From: Sulfurospirillum deleyianum DSM 6946
Lineage (GTDB): Bacteria; Campylobacterota; Campylobacteria; Campylobacterales; Sulfurospirillaceae
Direction: 5' to 3'
DNA length: 64,000 nt
Assembly: GCF_000024885.1 (NCBI RefSeq)
Contig: NC_013512.1
Location: 744,001 to 808,000, forward strand
Below the pieces are notes generated by a model. The model saw nothing but the letters and a program-made list of their open reading frames with translations. It did no database searches and was not told where the DNA came from. Shown one piece after another: positions 19,559 to 28,013 of this stretch. The first letter of the stretch is position 1, and each line of letters begins with the position of its first letter. Position numbers and translations under genes: made by a program.

Positions 19559-20335
19559 ATGAGAACGAAAACAAATTCAATTGTCTTAATTGCTTCATTA
19601 TTCTTGGTTACCAAGGTTTTCGGAGGTGCGGCGGCTGGTGGTGCAAGTGAGGTAACACAAATTTTAAATAATGCTCAACTTATAATGCAATATGCCAAAC
19701 AAGTTGAGCAATATACAACACAACTCAGTAGCCTATCTCAACAAATCCAACAAACTCAAGCAATGCTCCAAAATCTTCAACAGCTATCACCGTCACAATG
19801 GAGTATGTTTTCTCGTGATCTTGTTCAATTAAAAAACTTGGTGCAACAGTCTCAAGGGGTTACGTTCGCCGCGTCAAATCTTGACAGTCAATTTTCAACA
19901 ATGTATCCAGGATATGACAGTCAATTTTCATCTGCCGGTCAATCTTATTCAGCCCGTAACACGACGTTTTCAAACCAATACAAAAACATCAATGCAAGTA
20001 CCAGGGCGAACACTAACGGCGCGCTCAAGTCTCTCAATTTACAAATGGAGGACTTTACAAGTGATGATGAAACAATGGCCACATTGCAAGCACAAAGTCA
20101 AAGTGCGGACGGACAAATGAAAGTAGCACAAGCGGCGAATGAAATTGCTCTACACCAAACAGAAGAGAATAAAAAACTCCGTTGGACTTTAATGACACAA
20201 GCAAGCACCGAGGCGGCTTGGATCGCGGCACAGAATGAGAAAGAAACGGCACAGCAAGCTTTATCAGAACGTCGCATAAGTGTTGAAAAAACAGATAAAT
20301 CAAATGGCAAATCAATAGATACTTTTATCAAATAA
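19559..20335 (+). CDS. trbJ: TrbJ-family conjugal transfer protein
   Basis: 258 residues from ATG 19559 (MRTKTNSIVLIASLFLVTKVFGG, a signal peptide; AAGGAAAG upstream). A longer frame from 19496 lacks a signal sequence. The mature part is a Gln-rich coiled coil (ILNNAQLIMQYAKQVEQYTTQ..QQIQQTQAMLQNLQQL), the hallmark of TrbJ/VirB5-type periplasmic proteins that stabilise the type IV secretion pilus. The next gene starts 10 bp later. Confidence 0.75.
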   Translation: MRTKTNSIVLIASLFLVTKVFGGAAAGGASEVTQILNNAQLIMQYAKQVEQYTTQLSSLSQQIQQTQAMLQNLQQLSPSQWSMFSRDLVQLKNLVQQSQGVTFAASNLDSQFSTMYPGYDSQFSSAGQSYSARNTTFSNQYKNINASTRANTNGALKSLNLQMEDFTSDDETMATLQAQSQSADGQMKVAQAANEIALHQTEENKKLRWTLMTQASTEAAWIAAQNEKETAQQALSERRISVEKTDKSNGKSIDTFIK

Positions 20336-20345
20336 GGAGTTACCA

Positions 20346-20711
20346 ATGTATAAATTTAATCCTATGACACAAACAATTGTAGAAGTCAAGGAAGCTACAC
20401 GTTTTGAGAGAATTAAAAGAACACCTGTCCCAGGGTGGGTTATGCTTTTAATTACTTTTGTACCACCGTTGTTAATTATTTTGTGCTTAATTGGTTGCGG
20501 TAGCGAAGAGATTAAAACCGTTGAATATTATAAAACACATGTTGATGAGGGCAAAGCTAAGATAGCAGAGTGTAAAAATAATCCTGGCGTTATGAAAGAA
20601 AATCCTAATTGCATTAATGCAATTGCGGCATATCGAGAGAGCGACACAAAACATGTTCATCCAAAAGGTAAAACAATGGATGATTTTATGCCAACCTACA
20701 CCAAAGAATGA
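20346..20711 (+). CDS. EexN-like entry-exclusion protein with extended N-terminus
   Basis: 121 residues. From the cysteine in LIGCGSEEIKTVEYYKTH to ECKNNPGVMKENPNCINA it parallels the EexN lipoprotein at 27642-27902, which has a normal lipoprotein signal. Here the lipobox-like LIGC is preceded by about 50 residues with a cytoplasmic-looking stretch (MTQTIVEVKEATRFERIKRTPVPGW) and one membrane segment, resembling a fusion to another Trb-type leader. EexN proteins block redundant conjugative entry. Sits between trbJ and trbL, 8 bp before the latter. Confidence 0.65.
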   Translation: MYKFNPMTQTIVEVKEATRFERIKRTPVPGWVMLLITFVPPLLIILCLIGCGSEEIKTVEYYKTHVDEGKAKIAECKNNPGVMKENPNCINAIAAYRESDTKHVHPKGKTMDDFMPTYTKE

Positions 20712-20718
20712 GCCTAAA

Positions 20719-21903
20719 ATGAAAAAGATCATTTTCTTTCTTTTCCTACCGGTCTTTATTTTTGCCGCAGTAAGCCCCGATAATCAAACGCAAACCTTGT
20801 TAACTGATTTTCAAGTGGCAAGTGTTTCGTGGAGAGCTTCTTTTCTTCCCGCGGCAAAATATGTTTTTTGGTCATTGGTAACGATTGACATGGTGATTGA
20901 ATTTGGATTTATTGCACTCAAAGGAGAGCTTGGATTTGATGCGATTTTTGTACCATTACTCCGAAAAATTCTTATAGTTGGTTTTTTCCTTGCACTGTTT
21001 CAATATAGCAATTGGTTAATTTCAATACCGAGTTCTTTGAGTCAACTTGGAAATCAAGCCAACGGTGTTTCTGTTGACGTTGATAGTGTCCTCAATTATG
21101 GAATTGATATTGTCAATGATCTTTGGAAAGGCATATCCCTCTTTCATATAGGCGATTCATTAGCTTTAGTTATTACGGGAATAATTTTAATCGTCTCTTT
21201 TGCTTTAATGAGTGCTCAACTCTTTGTTACAACCGTAAAAATGTACGCACTTTTATCTGTTGCCCCATTGGTTTTTTCCCTTGGGGGGCTAGGTCAAACT
21301 CGACAAATGGCATATAATCCTATTTTTGCGATTATGAAAGTTGGGTTTGAATTATTATTTTTAAAGCTGTTTATGGGGCTTACGATTAATAAGATGAAAG
21401 ATTTTGCGGCTAATGTTGACACGGATAACAACTCAATTTTAACCATGATAGCAATGGCCATTCTAATGGTGTGCGTTGTGCAGATGATCCAAGGACTAGT
21501 TGAGGCTATTTTATCAGGTTCTTTGGGTTCAAATTCAACCACCGGGCTTGGCTCTGCAAGAGCTATGATGAGTGGAGCGACTGGTGCGGCCGTTGGTGCG
21601 GTCGGAATGGGTGCGGCAGTTAAAGTGGCATCAAATCTCGCCAAAGAACAAAGAGCTGGTGGCGATTCTTCGGCATCAACATTTAAAAATCTCCGCTCCG
21701 CTTTTGCTGATGATGTCAAACGATCCTTTGCGGGTGAAAATATCGGTGGAGGTTCCATAGGTGGACGTATGGCTTTTAAACATTCTAGTGCTATAGGGCT
21801 AAGCGGTCAATCACAAACACGAAGCACATTTGATAGCGTACAAAAAAGTAATTTTCAACGCGAAAATGAAGAGCAAGCTTTTGCCGCATCTCAAAAAGAG
21901 TAA
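20719..21903 (+). CDS. trbL: TrbL-family conjugal transfer inner-membrane protein
   Basis: 394 residues from ATG 20719 (MKKIIFFLFLPVFIFAA, signal). A longer frame opens at 20617 inside the EexN gene and is not used. Several membrane segments (about 45-260) and then a Gly/Ser/Ala-rich soluble tail (GSLGSNSTTGLGSARAMMSGATGAAVGAVG). TrbL/VirB6 forms part of the inner-membrane channel of type IV secretion. Without trbB, C, D, E, F, G and I nearby it cannot build a full channel. Three bp before the next gene. Confidence 0.8.
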   Translation: MKKIIFFLFLPVFIFAAVSPDNQTQTLLTDFQVASVSWRASFLPAAKYVFWSLVTIDMVIEFGFIALKGELGFDAIFVPLLRKILIVGFFLALFQYSNWLISIPSSLSQLGNQANGVSVDVDSVLNYGIDIVNDLWKGISLFHIGDSLALVITGIILIVSFALMSAQLFVTTVKMYALLSVAPLVFSLGGLGQTRQMAYNPIFAIMKVGFELLFLKLFMGLTINKMKDFAANVDTDNNSILTMIAMAILMVCVVQMIQGLVEAILSGSLGSNSTTGLGSARAMMSGATGAAVGAVGMGAAVKVASNLAKEQRAGGDSSASTFKNLRSAFADDVKRSFAGENIGGGSIGGRMAFKHSSAIGLSGQSQTRSTFDSVQKSNFQRENEEQAFAASQKE

Positions 21904-21906
21904 ACC

Positions 21907-22590
21907 ATGAATCTTATTATCCGACCTAATCATCAAGAACATGATCCTTCGTTAAGCGAATGGGAACGATTGGCATTTTATAACCTTGTCTGTTTTTTTA
22001 GAATGTATCTTTTAGACGCTCCAAATAAGGAAAATTTAACGATCAAGGCAAATACGATAAAAGATATGATCAACTTCTCTTCGATCAAAGAAGCGGCATA
22101 TAGTGAGCAATATAGACGTCATTTTATCTTAAACGAAGATCATCGAAGCAAAACCGTGATTGATCAGCTATTTAATTTGCTTGGAAGTGACCTAAACTTT
22201 TCTTTGGAGTTAAACGAAAAAGGACAGTCTAAAAGATTTTCTTTTTTTTCCTCTATTGCAATTTCAAAAGATTTACAGACGTTTACGCTTGTCCTTAATC
22301 CTGAATTCTGCCAATTGATACTTGAGCATTACAGGCTTTTAATCCATCACGAATGGATCAAAGCGGGGATTACTGATTTGGCGGCATTGTATATTTTTGA
22401 CAAAATAAACAACCACTCAAATGTTTTTTCAATGATCATTTCACTTGATATAACAGATGAATACGAAGAGGCGCTTGAAATGTATCAATCAGGTATTGAA
22501 GAAATAAATGCAAAAGCAGACCTTCTACTCTTGATAGAGCCAATTATAAGCAATGGTCAACCCAGGGCACTTAAGATTAGAGAGAATTAG
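21907..22590 (+). CDS. Possible replication initiator (Rep-like) protein
   Basis: 227 residues, not clearly assigned. Weak likeness to plasmid initiator Rep proteins: an N-terminal helical domain, then SIAISKDLQTFTLVLNPEFCQLILEHY and LAALYIFDKINNHSN, reminiscent of winged-helix initiators. The main support is context: eleven bases after the stop begins an array of seven 10-bp iterons. It could equally be a relaxosome or element-regulatory protein. Confidence 0.4.
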   Translation: MNLIIRPNHQEHDPSLSEWERLAFYNLVCFFRMYLLDAPNKENLTIKANTIKDMINFSSIKEAAYSEQYRRHFILNEDHRSKTVIDQLFNLLGSDLNFSLELNEKGQSKRFSFFSSIAISKDLQTFTLVLNPEFCQLILEHYRLLIHHEWIKAGITDLAALYIFDKINNHSNVFSMIISLDITDEYEEALEMYQSGIEEINAKADLLLLIEPIISNGQPRALKIREN

Positions 22591-22600
22591 GTATTTTTAC

Positions 22601-22670
22601 ACAATTATAGGCAACTATTCGCAACTTTAGCCAACTATACGCAATTAAACGCAACTTTCGCCAATTATGC
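22601..22670 (+). repeat. Seven tandem 10-bp iterons (consensus SCAAYTWTWS), candidate origin
   Basis: Seven adjacent decamers in exact 10-base register, e.g. GCAACTATTC, GCAACTTTAG, CCAACTATAC, GCAATTAAAC, GCAACTTTCG. About 17 bp further (22687-22715) two to three copies occur in inverted orientation, so a 25-base segment forms a long imperfect inverted repeat with the array. One-turn spacing places every copy on the same DNA face. Typical of initiator or relaxosome binding. Confidence 0.75.
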
Positions 22671-22732
22671 ACCTACAATCAATGTATTTGCGTAAAATTG
22701 GCTAAAAGTGCGTAACGTATGAGGACAAGATA

Positions 22733-22754
22733 GGCCAAAGTTTAACTTTGGCTA
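22733..22754. other. Hairpin upstream of the mobilisation genes, possible oriT element
   Basis: GCCAAAG (22734-22740), loop TTTAA, CTTTGGC (22746-22752), 48 bp before the TraJ-like gene. MOB_P origins of transfer contain an inverted repeat close to nic and lie beside the traJ-type gene. No convincing nic consensus was found, so the oriT assignment is by position only. Confidence 0.4.
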
Positions 22755-22801
22755 CTTGAATTTACTCACGCTTTGCGTTCGACATAGAATAAGGATTGAA
22801 C

Positions 22802-23161
22802 ATGGAAAATGAAATCACGATACGAAACAAAGTTATAGGTATTAAATGTACTAAAAGTGAGTATGAAGACATAAAAGATTCAGCGTATATATTCGGGATG
22901 AAGCCATCAACGTATATGAGAAGCCTTGCCCTGAATTATCCACGCACCAGTCGTATTGATGCGATGGCTTTTTTGGAGTTGGGTAAATGTCGAGGAGACC
23001 TCGGCCGTCTTGGAGGACTTCTCAAAATGTGGCTTACCAATAAAAATCGACGTACGGGATTAGATGAAATGGATGTTAAAGTATTACTTGAAAAGATAGA
23101 AATGAGACAAGACGAAATCATCGCATGTACTCATAAATTGGTGGCGTTCAATGATCGTTAA
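22802..23161 (+). CDS. TraJ/MobC-type relaxosome accessory protein
   Basis: 119 residues from ATG 22802, placed by AAGGA six bases upstream (a TTG at 22796 is too close to it). The N-terminal half is a ribbon-helix-helix-like DNA-binding region (ITIRNKVIGIKCTKSEYEDIKDSAYIFGM..STYMR) and the centre reads GDLGRLGGLLKMWL, characteristic of RP4 TraJ-like proteins that bind beside nic and recruit the relaxase. The last 11 bases overlap the relaxase gene. Confidence 0.8.
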   Translation: MENEITIRNKVIGIKCTKSEYEDIKDSAYIFGMKPSTYMRSLALNYPRTSRIDAMAFLELGKCRGDLGRLGGLLKMWLTNKNRRTGLDEMDVKVLLEKIEMRQDEIIACTHKLVAFNDR

Positions 23162-24716
23162 AAAAATAGCCAAAATGAAGAAAGCCGGTCAAGGAAGTTT
23201 TTCAGGATTAGCTGATTATCTTATAGACGTTAAACACGAAGGCGAAAAGGTGATGGGACATCATTTTTCTAATTGTAATTTTGAAAATGATTTTTCATTG
23301 AATATCAAAGAAATTCATTGCACTCAGCAAGTTAATACAACGGCAAAAAGCGACACAACGTATCACTTGATAGTGGCATTCCAGGAAGACGAAAACCCCT
23401 CACTAGAAATTATGCAATCAATCGAAGATGAATTAGTCAAAACCGTTGGCTTTGAATATCATCAACGCTTAAGTGTCATTCACGACAATACCAACAATCT
23501 ACACATGCATATTGCGATTAATCGCATTGATACTCAAAACTTTACATGTAAAAAAGAGATGCTTGGAGATATTCGTATGCTTCAGGAAAAAGCGGCCGAA
23601 CTTGAGGAAAAATATGGCCTTAAAAAAACCAATCATGTTCCCCAAAATAGAGATCCGGTAAAAATCAAAGATAAAGAGATACACACTGGTGTCAAAAGCT
23701 TTTTAACCTGGATCAAAGAATCGGCATTACAAGAGATCAAAGACGTTATAAAAGATGAAAATGCATCGCTTGAAACGTTACAAAAATCATTCAATAAATA
23801 CAACCTTGAGTTAAGAGAAAGAGGCGCGGGATTAGTGATTTCGGATAAAAGTCGTGCGCTCTATGTTAAAGCGTCTGATGTTGACCGAGACCTTTCTAAA
23901 AACAATCTTATCAAACGTTTTGGAACGTTTACAAAGATATCAATAGACGAACCGATTATGACGCAATTTGGAACTAAAAGCTCTTCGCTTTGGGCCGAAT
24001 ATAAAACCATTATGCATGAAAGACAAACGAGTCAAAAAGAGTTACTCGATCAATATTCACATAAGAGCAAAACGGCATTTACGGAGCTAAAAAACGATTA
24101 TGCAGAACGTAGAGCATTGGTTAAAAGCGATCCAAAATTAAATCCTTACGTCAAACGCGAAGTCTATCGGTTGCTCAATGGTGAGCAAGCAAAAGCCTTT
24201 AAAGAATTAAAAATAATGTTGAATGAAGAGCGAGCAACAATTTCTCAAAAAAATCGATACCAAACATACACTGATTTTTTAATTGATAAAGTCGCGATTG
24301 GTAATGTCGATGCAGTCAAAACATTACACCGCAAAGCCATAGATGATCCAAATGTAAATGCGCTCATTTTACAAGATGAAACGAAAGAGAGCCTATTTTT
24401 ACATATCCTTCCAGGGCAAAAGCCTCACGTATCAAAAAGTGGTTCGATTTTCTATAAAATTGACGGAGGCAAAATCATCGATACTGGGCGTACATTAAAG
24501 CTCGTATATGAAAAAAGTGAAACTGCTTTTAGGGAGTTTATGGATTTGGCAAAAATCAAATTTGGAACTATGAACACGCTTTTAATCCAAGGAAATACGG
24601 AATTTAAAAATATGGTTTATGTGCTGAATGAATCGATGAAATTGGGACTAAAGTTGCCTAAGCAATATCAAAAAATAGATTATGAAAAATCAGAGAAGAA
24701 AGGAATGGAACTATGA
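23151..24716 (+). CDS. MOB_P relaxase (TraI/MobA type)
   Basis: 521 residues. The N-terminal relaxase domain has motif III LSVIHDNTNNLHMHIAINRI (His-x-His histidine pair coordinating the metal; about 100-120) and the earlier QQVNTTAKSDTTYHLIV region. The nucleophile Tyr of motif I is probably Tyr23 (SGLADYLID). The C-terminal 200 residues contain YTDFLIDKVAIGNVDAVKTLHRKA and end in a region typical of LPD7-containing TraI-like proteins. Nicks oriT and pilots the strand. Contains the only TTACATGTAA inside the accessory DNA (23542). Confidence 0.88.
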   Translation: MIVKKIAKMKKAGQGSFSGLADYLIDVKHEGEKVMGHHFSNCNFENDFSLNIKEIHCTQQVNTTAKSDTTYHLIVAFQEDENPSLEIMQSIEDELVKTVGFEYHQRLSVIHDNTNNLHMHIAINRIDTQNFTCKKEMLGDIRMLQEKAAELEEKYGLKKTNHVPQNRDPVKIKDKEIHTGVKSFLTWIKESALQEIKDVIKDENASLETLQKSFNKYNLELRERGAGLVISDKSRALYVKASDVDRDLSKNNLIKRFGTFTKISIDEPIMTQFGTKSSSLWAEYKTIMHERQTSQKELLDQYSHKSKTAFTELKNDYAERRALVKSDPKLNPYVKREVYRLLNGEQAKAFKELKIMLNEERATISQKNRYQTYTDFLIDKVAIGNVDAVKTLHRKAIDDPNVNALILQDETKESLFLHILPGQKPHVSKSGSIFYKIDGGKIIDTGRTLKLVYEKSETAFREFMDLAKIKFGTMNTLLIQGNTEFKNMVYVLNESMKLGLKLPKQYQKIDYEKSEKKGMEL

Positions 24717-25422
24717 TTTACTCACTTTTTCATCAAGAATAACTATGTTAAAATAACAATGAAAATTCATATTAAAGTTTTATTTACATGTTATAAGTAT
24801 TTTTATCGCCAATTTAGTGGTACTTGCATTAGTTTTAATTACAAATAACTTTTTACTAGGGAAGACCAATGACACTCTCTCAATTAGATGAATTAGCAAA
24901 TATTATTGATAGAGATTGTAAAGAAAAAAACGAAAAAGAGCTACATACAATTATTTCAATAAATCAAGAATATGTCGAGACTCTATTTGATTCAAAAATA
25001 AAAGCAACGTTATATTATTTTTTAGCAAATGCTTGGAGTGCATTAAGAACAATTAAGCAAGAACAAAATACATCTGTAATTTGGTATTATGAACAACATG
25101 AACTGAATCAAGAGATTATTCATCTTCGCAAAGCTAGGAATGAAAAAGATTTCTCGAAATTACGAATTGAATATCAATGTTCTATACTGACAAATTTGGC
25201 AAATATTTTCAGTCATGCTGGTAGAACAATTCAAGCAATAAGATTATACTCTCAAGCTCTAAATATAGAATCAAATTTTTTCATGGCTCAAGCTAATAGA
25301 GGTACATGCTTTTTAACATATGCGAGGTTAGACCATGATGAAGACAATAGAAGTATTTTTGTCAAGTTTGCATATGATAATTTAAAAGAAGCAATAAATA
25401 AAATTTCTCTTTATATTAATAA

Positions 25423-26949
25423 CTGAGCTTTCGCACCTAATTCCAATAAAAGAATAGTCTAAAAAGGCTATTCTTTCGAGCGTTTAGAAGAGTGCCATCT
25501 CCATATTGACAAATGAAAAAAGTCTGTTAAAGCCCTATATTAGGCACTTTTAACTATAATAAAAATAAAGAATATCATCCATGAATCTTCAAGAACAGAT
25601 CCTATCGGCCATAAATACAACGCTTAAAAACCCCATATATCAAACACTGCAACTCTTAAACATCAAGAGTATTTTACACCGTGCTAACTTTGTAAAGAAA
25701 AGAGAAGGCGTAGCCCCCTATCTTGTTGTATTACACTTTGTCTATATGTTGGTGATGAATAAAAAGATATCTTCGTTTATGCACCAAAGCAATGAGAGTT
25801 TTAAAAAAGACACCTACTACAGACTTTTGCAAAATAGTAGCTACAACTGGAGAAAACTTCTCTCTTTAAGCACTTTAAAAATCATCAAGCTTTTGCATAA
25901 AGTCCAAGATGCTTCGTCAATAAAAGTCTTTATTATGGATGATACGGTTGAGGGTAAAACAGGTAAATATATAGAGGGGAGTCGTGATGGACTTTGGAGC
26001 AATAAAGAGAAGCGAACCATTAGAGGGATCAATGTTGTTTCTTTGAATTATAGTGATGGTTATTCAAATTTTATGATAGATTTTGCAATGAGCATGGGAA
26101 ACTATGCCCGCGTTAAAGTTGAAGAGTTTAGTACAGAACTCGATATCCGTTGCAACGCTTACAAACGAAGAATGGAGATTATGGAGGGTAAGTCTAAGAT
26201 AGCATTGGCTATGGTAAAAAGAGCTGTACACAGTGGTATATACGCTGATTACTTGCTGGTTGACAGTTGGTACTCTAAACCAGCCTTTATCCAAGAGATG
26301 AACGATTTGGGTCTAAAGGTCATTTCAAGAATTGCTAACAACACTAAGATTTGGAACTTTAATGACAAAGAAAAAACACTGAATGCCATGTATGAAAAAC
26401 ACAAAAAGCTTAAAAATGCCAAAGTGGGAACATATGGCAAGAAGATTCGCTTTAGCTATTTTTCAACCGTTGTTGAACATAAAAATGCAGGGAAACTCAA
26501 AATTGTTTTTATTAAAACCACCGACAATCTCATCCCTATTGTCTCCACCGATTTAGAACTCAATGATGAAGAGATTATTGAGATTTATAAACGACGATGG
26601 GATATAGAACAAGGCTATAAAGAGCTCAGAGAATACTTTGGGTTTGGACAAGAAGAAAATAGAATCTATGAAGCACTGATTGCTAGAATGACACTTTCAT
26701 TCTTTGCTTACAATATTGTCAGCTACATCAATAGAATCAGCCATGAGCCAAAAACCATTGGTGGATTATTTAAAGATTTGGAGTGTGAACTCTACACGCT
26801 TTCTATTGCTATGCAAGCGTTTATTGAAATAATGGACAAAATAGCACAAATTGATGAGATTGTAAAGAACAATAAGGATTTTACCAGTATAATTGCTACA
26901 CTACGAAGTGCAACTCAAGAATTGCTGGGATTTAGGTGCGAAAGATGAG
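25423..26949 (+). mobile_element. IS4-family insertion sequence, copy 2 (1527 bp)
   Basis: Same length, ends and transposase as copy 1 but inverted relative to it, so the pair brackets the mobilisation genes like a composite transposon. Unlike copy 1 it lacks identical 7-bp flanks. Confidence 0.88.
25581..26948 (+). CDS. IS4-family DDE transposase (copy 2)
   Basis: 455 residues, identical in translation to copy 1, with the same DDE and YxxRxxxE motifs. Its stop TGA lies within the ATGAG end. Confidence 0.9.
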   Translation: MNLQEQILSAINTTLKNPIYQTLQLLNIKSILHRANFVKKREGVAPYLVVLHFVYMLVMNKKISSFMHQSNESFKKDTYYRLLQNSSYNWRKLLSLSTLKIIKLLHKVQDASSIKVFIMDDTVEGKTGKYIEGSRDGLWSNKEKRTIRGINVVSLNYSDGYSNFMIDFAMSMGNYARVKVEEFSTELDIRCNAYKRRMEIMEGKSKIALAMVKRAVHSGIYADYLLVDSWYSKPAFIQEMNDLGLKVISRIANNTKIWNFNDKEKTLNAMYEKHKKLKNAKVGTYGKKIRFSYFSTVVEHKNAGKLKIVFIKTTDNLIPIVSTDLELNDEEIIEIYKRRWDIEQGYKELREYFGFGQEENRIYEALIARMTLSFFAYNIVSYINRISHEPKTIGGLFKDLECELYTLSIAMQAFIEIMDKIAQIDEIVKNNKDFTSIIATLRSATQELLGFRCER

Positions 26950-27214
26950 TTATTTATCAGTGTTGTTGAACCAGAAGCGCAAAAAATTAATGAAATAAGA
27001 AATTATTTGGAACATAAATTTATCAATATTAAGGCTATAGATATAACTAACTCAGATAGAGAAAAAATACCAGATATAACGATAGATGATTTAGAAGAGA
27101 AGACATTGCACTTAGCGCAAATGGCTCGTGAAGCTCTAATATATCTATCAGCTACAATATATCAAGAAGAATGTATTAAAAATGAAAATCTTAGTTTATT
27201 GCAGGAATTAAAGA

Positions 27215-27622
27215 CTAAATCTTAAGCTCTCTAATCAGGCGTTCACGCTCACCGGTTGGATTAGCGAAGAGTTTTTCTTTGGTGTCCTCTGTCAGTATCA
27301 TGATATCGCCGAATAGCTCTGAAGTGTCAAGTTCTGCACAATAAGCCATATTTTTAACCGTAAGCTCATCCATGTAATCATCATCCATGTAATCATCATC
27401 CATGTAATCATCATCCATGTAATCATCATCCATCTGGTCGTTATAAAGGCCAATAGCATTGCCGTGTTCAATCGTTGCGATCGTTCTAAGCAATAGAAGC
27501 TTTTCACGCTTATTTGTGTCTTGTTCTTGCACCAAATAGTGATTAATCTCTTTAATCTCTGCGACATACAAACTAGCGGCCTTTTTGATTTTTTCACATG
27601 TAGCATTATTTAAAATTGACAT
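27215..27622 (-). CDS. Unrecognised 135-residue protein with MDDDY tandem repeats
   Basis: The start is placed at ATG 27622, seven bases after GGAGG; a longer frame to 27739 overlaps the EexN gene. Helical Lys/Glu-rich N-terminus (EKIKKAASLYVAEIKEINHYLVQEQDTNKREKL), then four copies of MDDDY encoded by a 15-bp direct repeat, then an acidic C-terminus. No family recognised. Last gene of a leftward operon with EexN; the stop overlaps the HEPN remnant by 11 bp. Confidence 0.6.
   Translation of the reverse strand: MSILNNATCEKIKKAASLYVAEIKEINHYLVQEQDTNKREKLLLLRTIATIEHGNAIGLYNDQMDDDYMDDDYMDDDYMDDDYMDELTVKNMAYCAELDTSELFGDIMILTEDTKEKLFANPTGERERLIRELKI
27367..27434. repeat. 15-bp tandem repeat (four full copies plus partial)
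   Basis: Unit CATCCATGTAATCAT at 27367, 27382, 27397 and 27412, then a partial copy. In frame within the 27215-27622 gene, giving MDDDY repeats; copy number could vary by slippage without a frameshift. Confidence 0.9.
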
Positions 27623-27641
27623 TTTAATCCTCCTTGATGGT

Positions 27642-27902
27642 TTAAAATTTGTCAAATTTTTTGGCATCTGTTGCTTTGCTTGGGTCAATCTCAATACCAC
27701 TATGAAATTTTGCAGAGGCGGCATTAGCGCAATTAGCATTTTCTTTACTTGCCCCAGGGTTATTTAGGCACTCTTTTATTTTAGCGTCTCGTTCCGCAAT
27801 ATGTGTTTTATAATATTCAACGGTTTTGACTTCTTCGCTTCCACATCCAGTTAAACTGAAAACAATTGCAACAAATACCGTGCTTAAAATAATTTTTCTC
27901 AT
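27642..27902 (-). CDS. eexN: EexN family entry-exclusion lipoprotein
   Basis: 86 residues. Lipoprotein signal MRKIILSTVFVAIVFSLTGC with the lipobox LTGC (Cys20), then GSEEVKTVEYYKTHIAERDAKIKECLNNPG..NCANA, the EexN pattern. Surface or periplasmic lipoproteins of this kind prevent entry of related conjugative elements. A paralogue lies at 20346-20711. 20 bp before the MDDDY-repeat gene. Confidence 0.8.
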   Translation of the reverse strand: MRKIILSTVFVAIVFSLTGCGSEEVKTVEYYKTHIAERDAKIKECLNNPGASKENANCANAASAKFHSGIEIDPSKATDAKKFDKF

Positions 27903-28013
27903 AGATGATCCTTGAAGATTGAGTTATAAAAATGATTGCTATAAATGAGTATATTTTATACTCTCCATAAAATTTAATTCATTTAATTTCGGTTCTTGCT
28001 GCATATATCCACA

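Larger units (their letters stand above)
24869..27225 (+). pseudogene. TPR-HEPN protein (LA2681-like) split by IS copy 2
   Basis: The 5' part (24869-25425) encodes about 184 residues of TPR-like helices (LRIEYQCSILTNLANIFSHAGRTIQAIRLYSQALNIESNFFMAQANRG). The reading frame stops in the IS end. After the IS (26950-27225) the frame resumes as LFISVVEPEAQKINEIRNYLEHKFINIKAID .. LAQMAREALIYLSATI. RNYLEH is an Rx4H motif of HEPN ribonucleases, and the TPR-plus-HEPN layout matches the LA2681 HEPN family. The bases flanking the IS are TTAATAA and TTATTTA, not a clean duplication, and family members have extra sequence between TPR and HEPN parts, so a deletion next to the IS is likely. Family naming is from memory of the motifs. 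Confidence 0.6.

Noticed and set aside
20617-20718. Upstream extension of TrbL
   Set aside because: It lies inside the EexN gene in another frame; the signal peptide begins at 20719.
22733-22754. A defined nic site next to the hairpin
   Set aside because: No convincing MOB_P nic consensus (YATCCTG-like) could be found close to it.
27215-27434. The direct repeat at 27367-27434 as a CRISPR array
   Set aside because: Units are 15 bp and contiguous without spacers, and are in frame in a gene. No CRISPR array was seen anywhere in the window.
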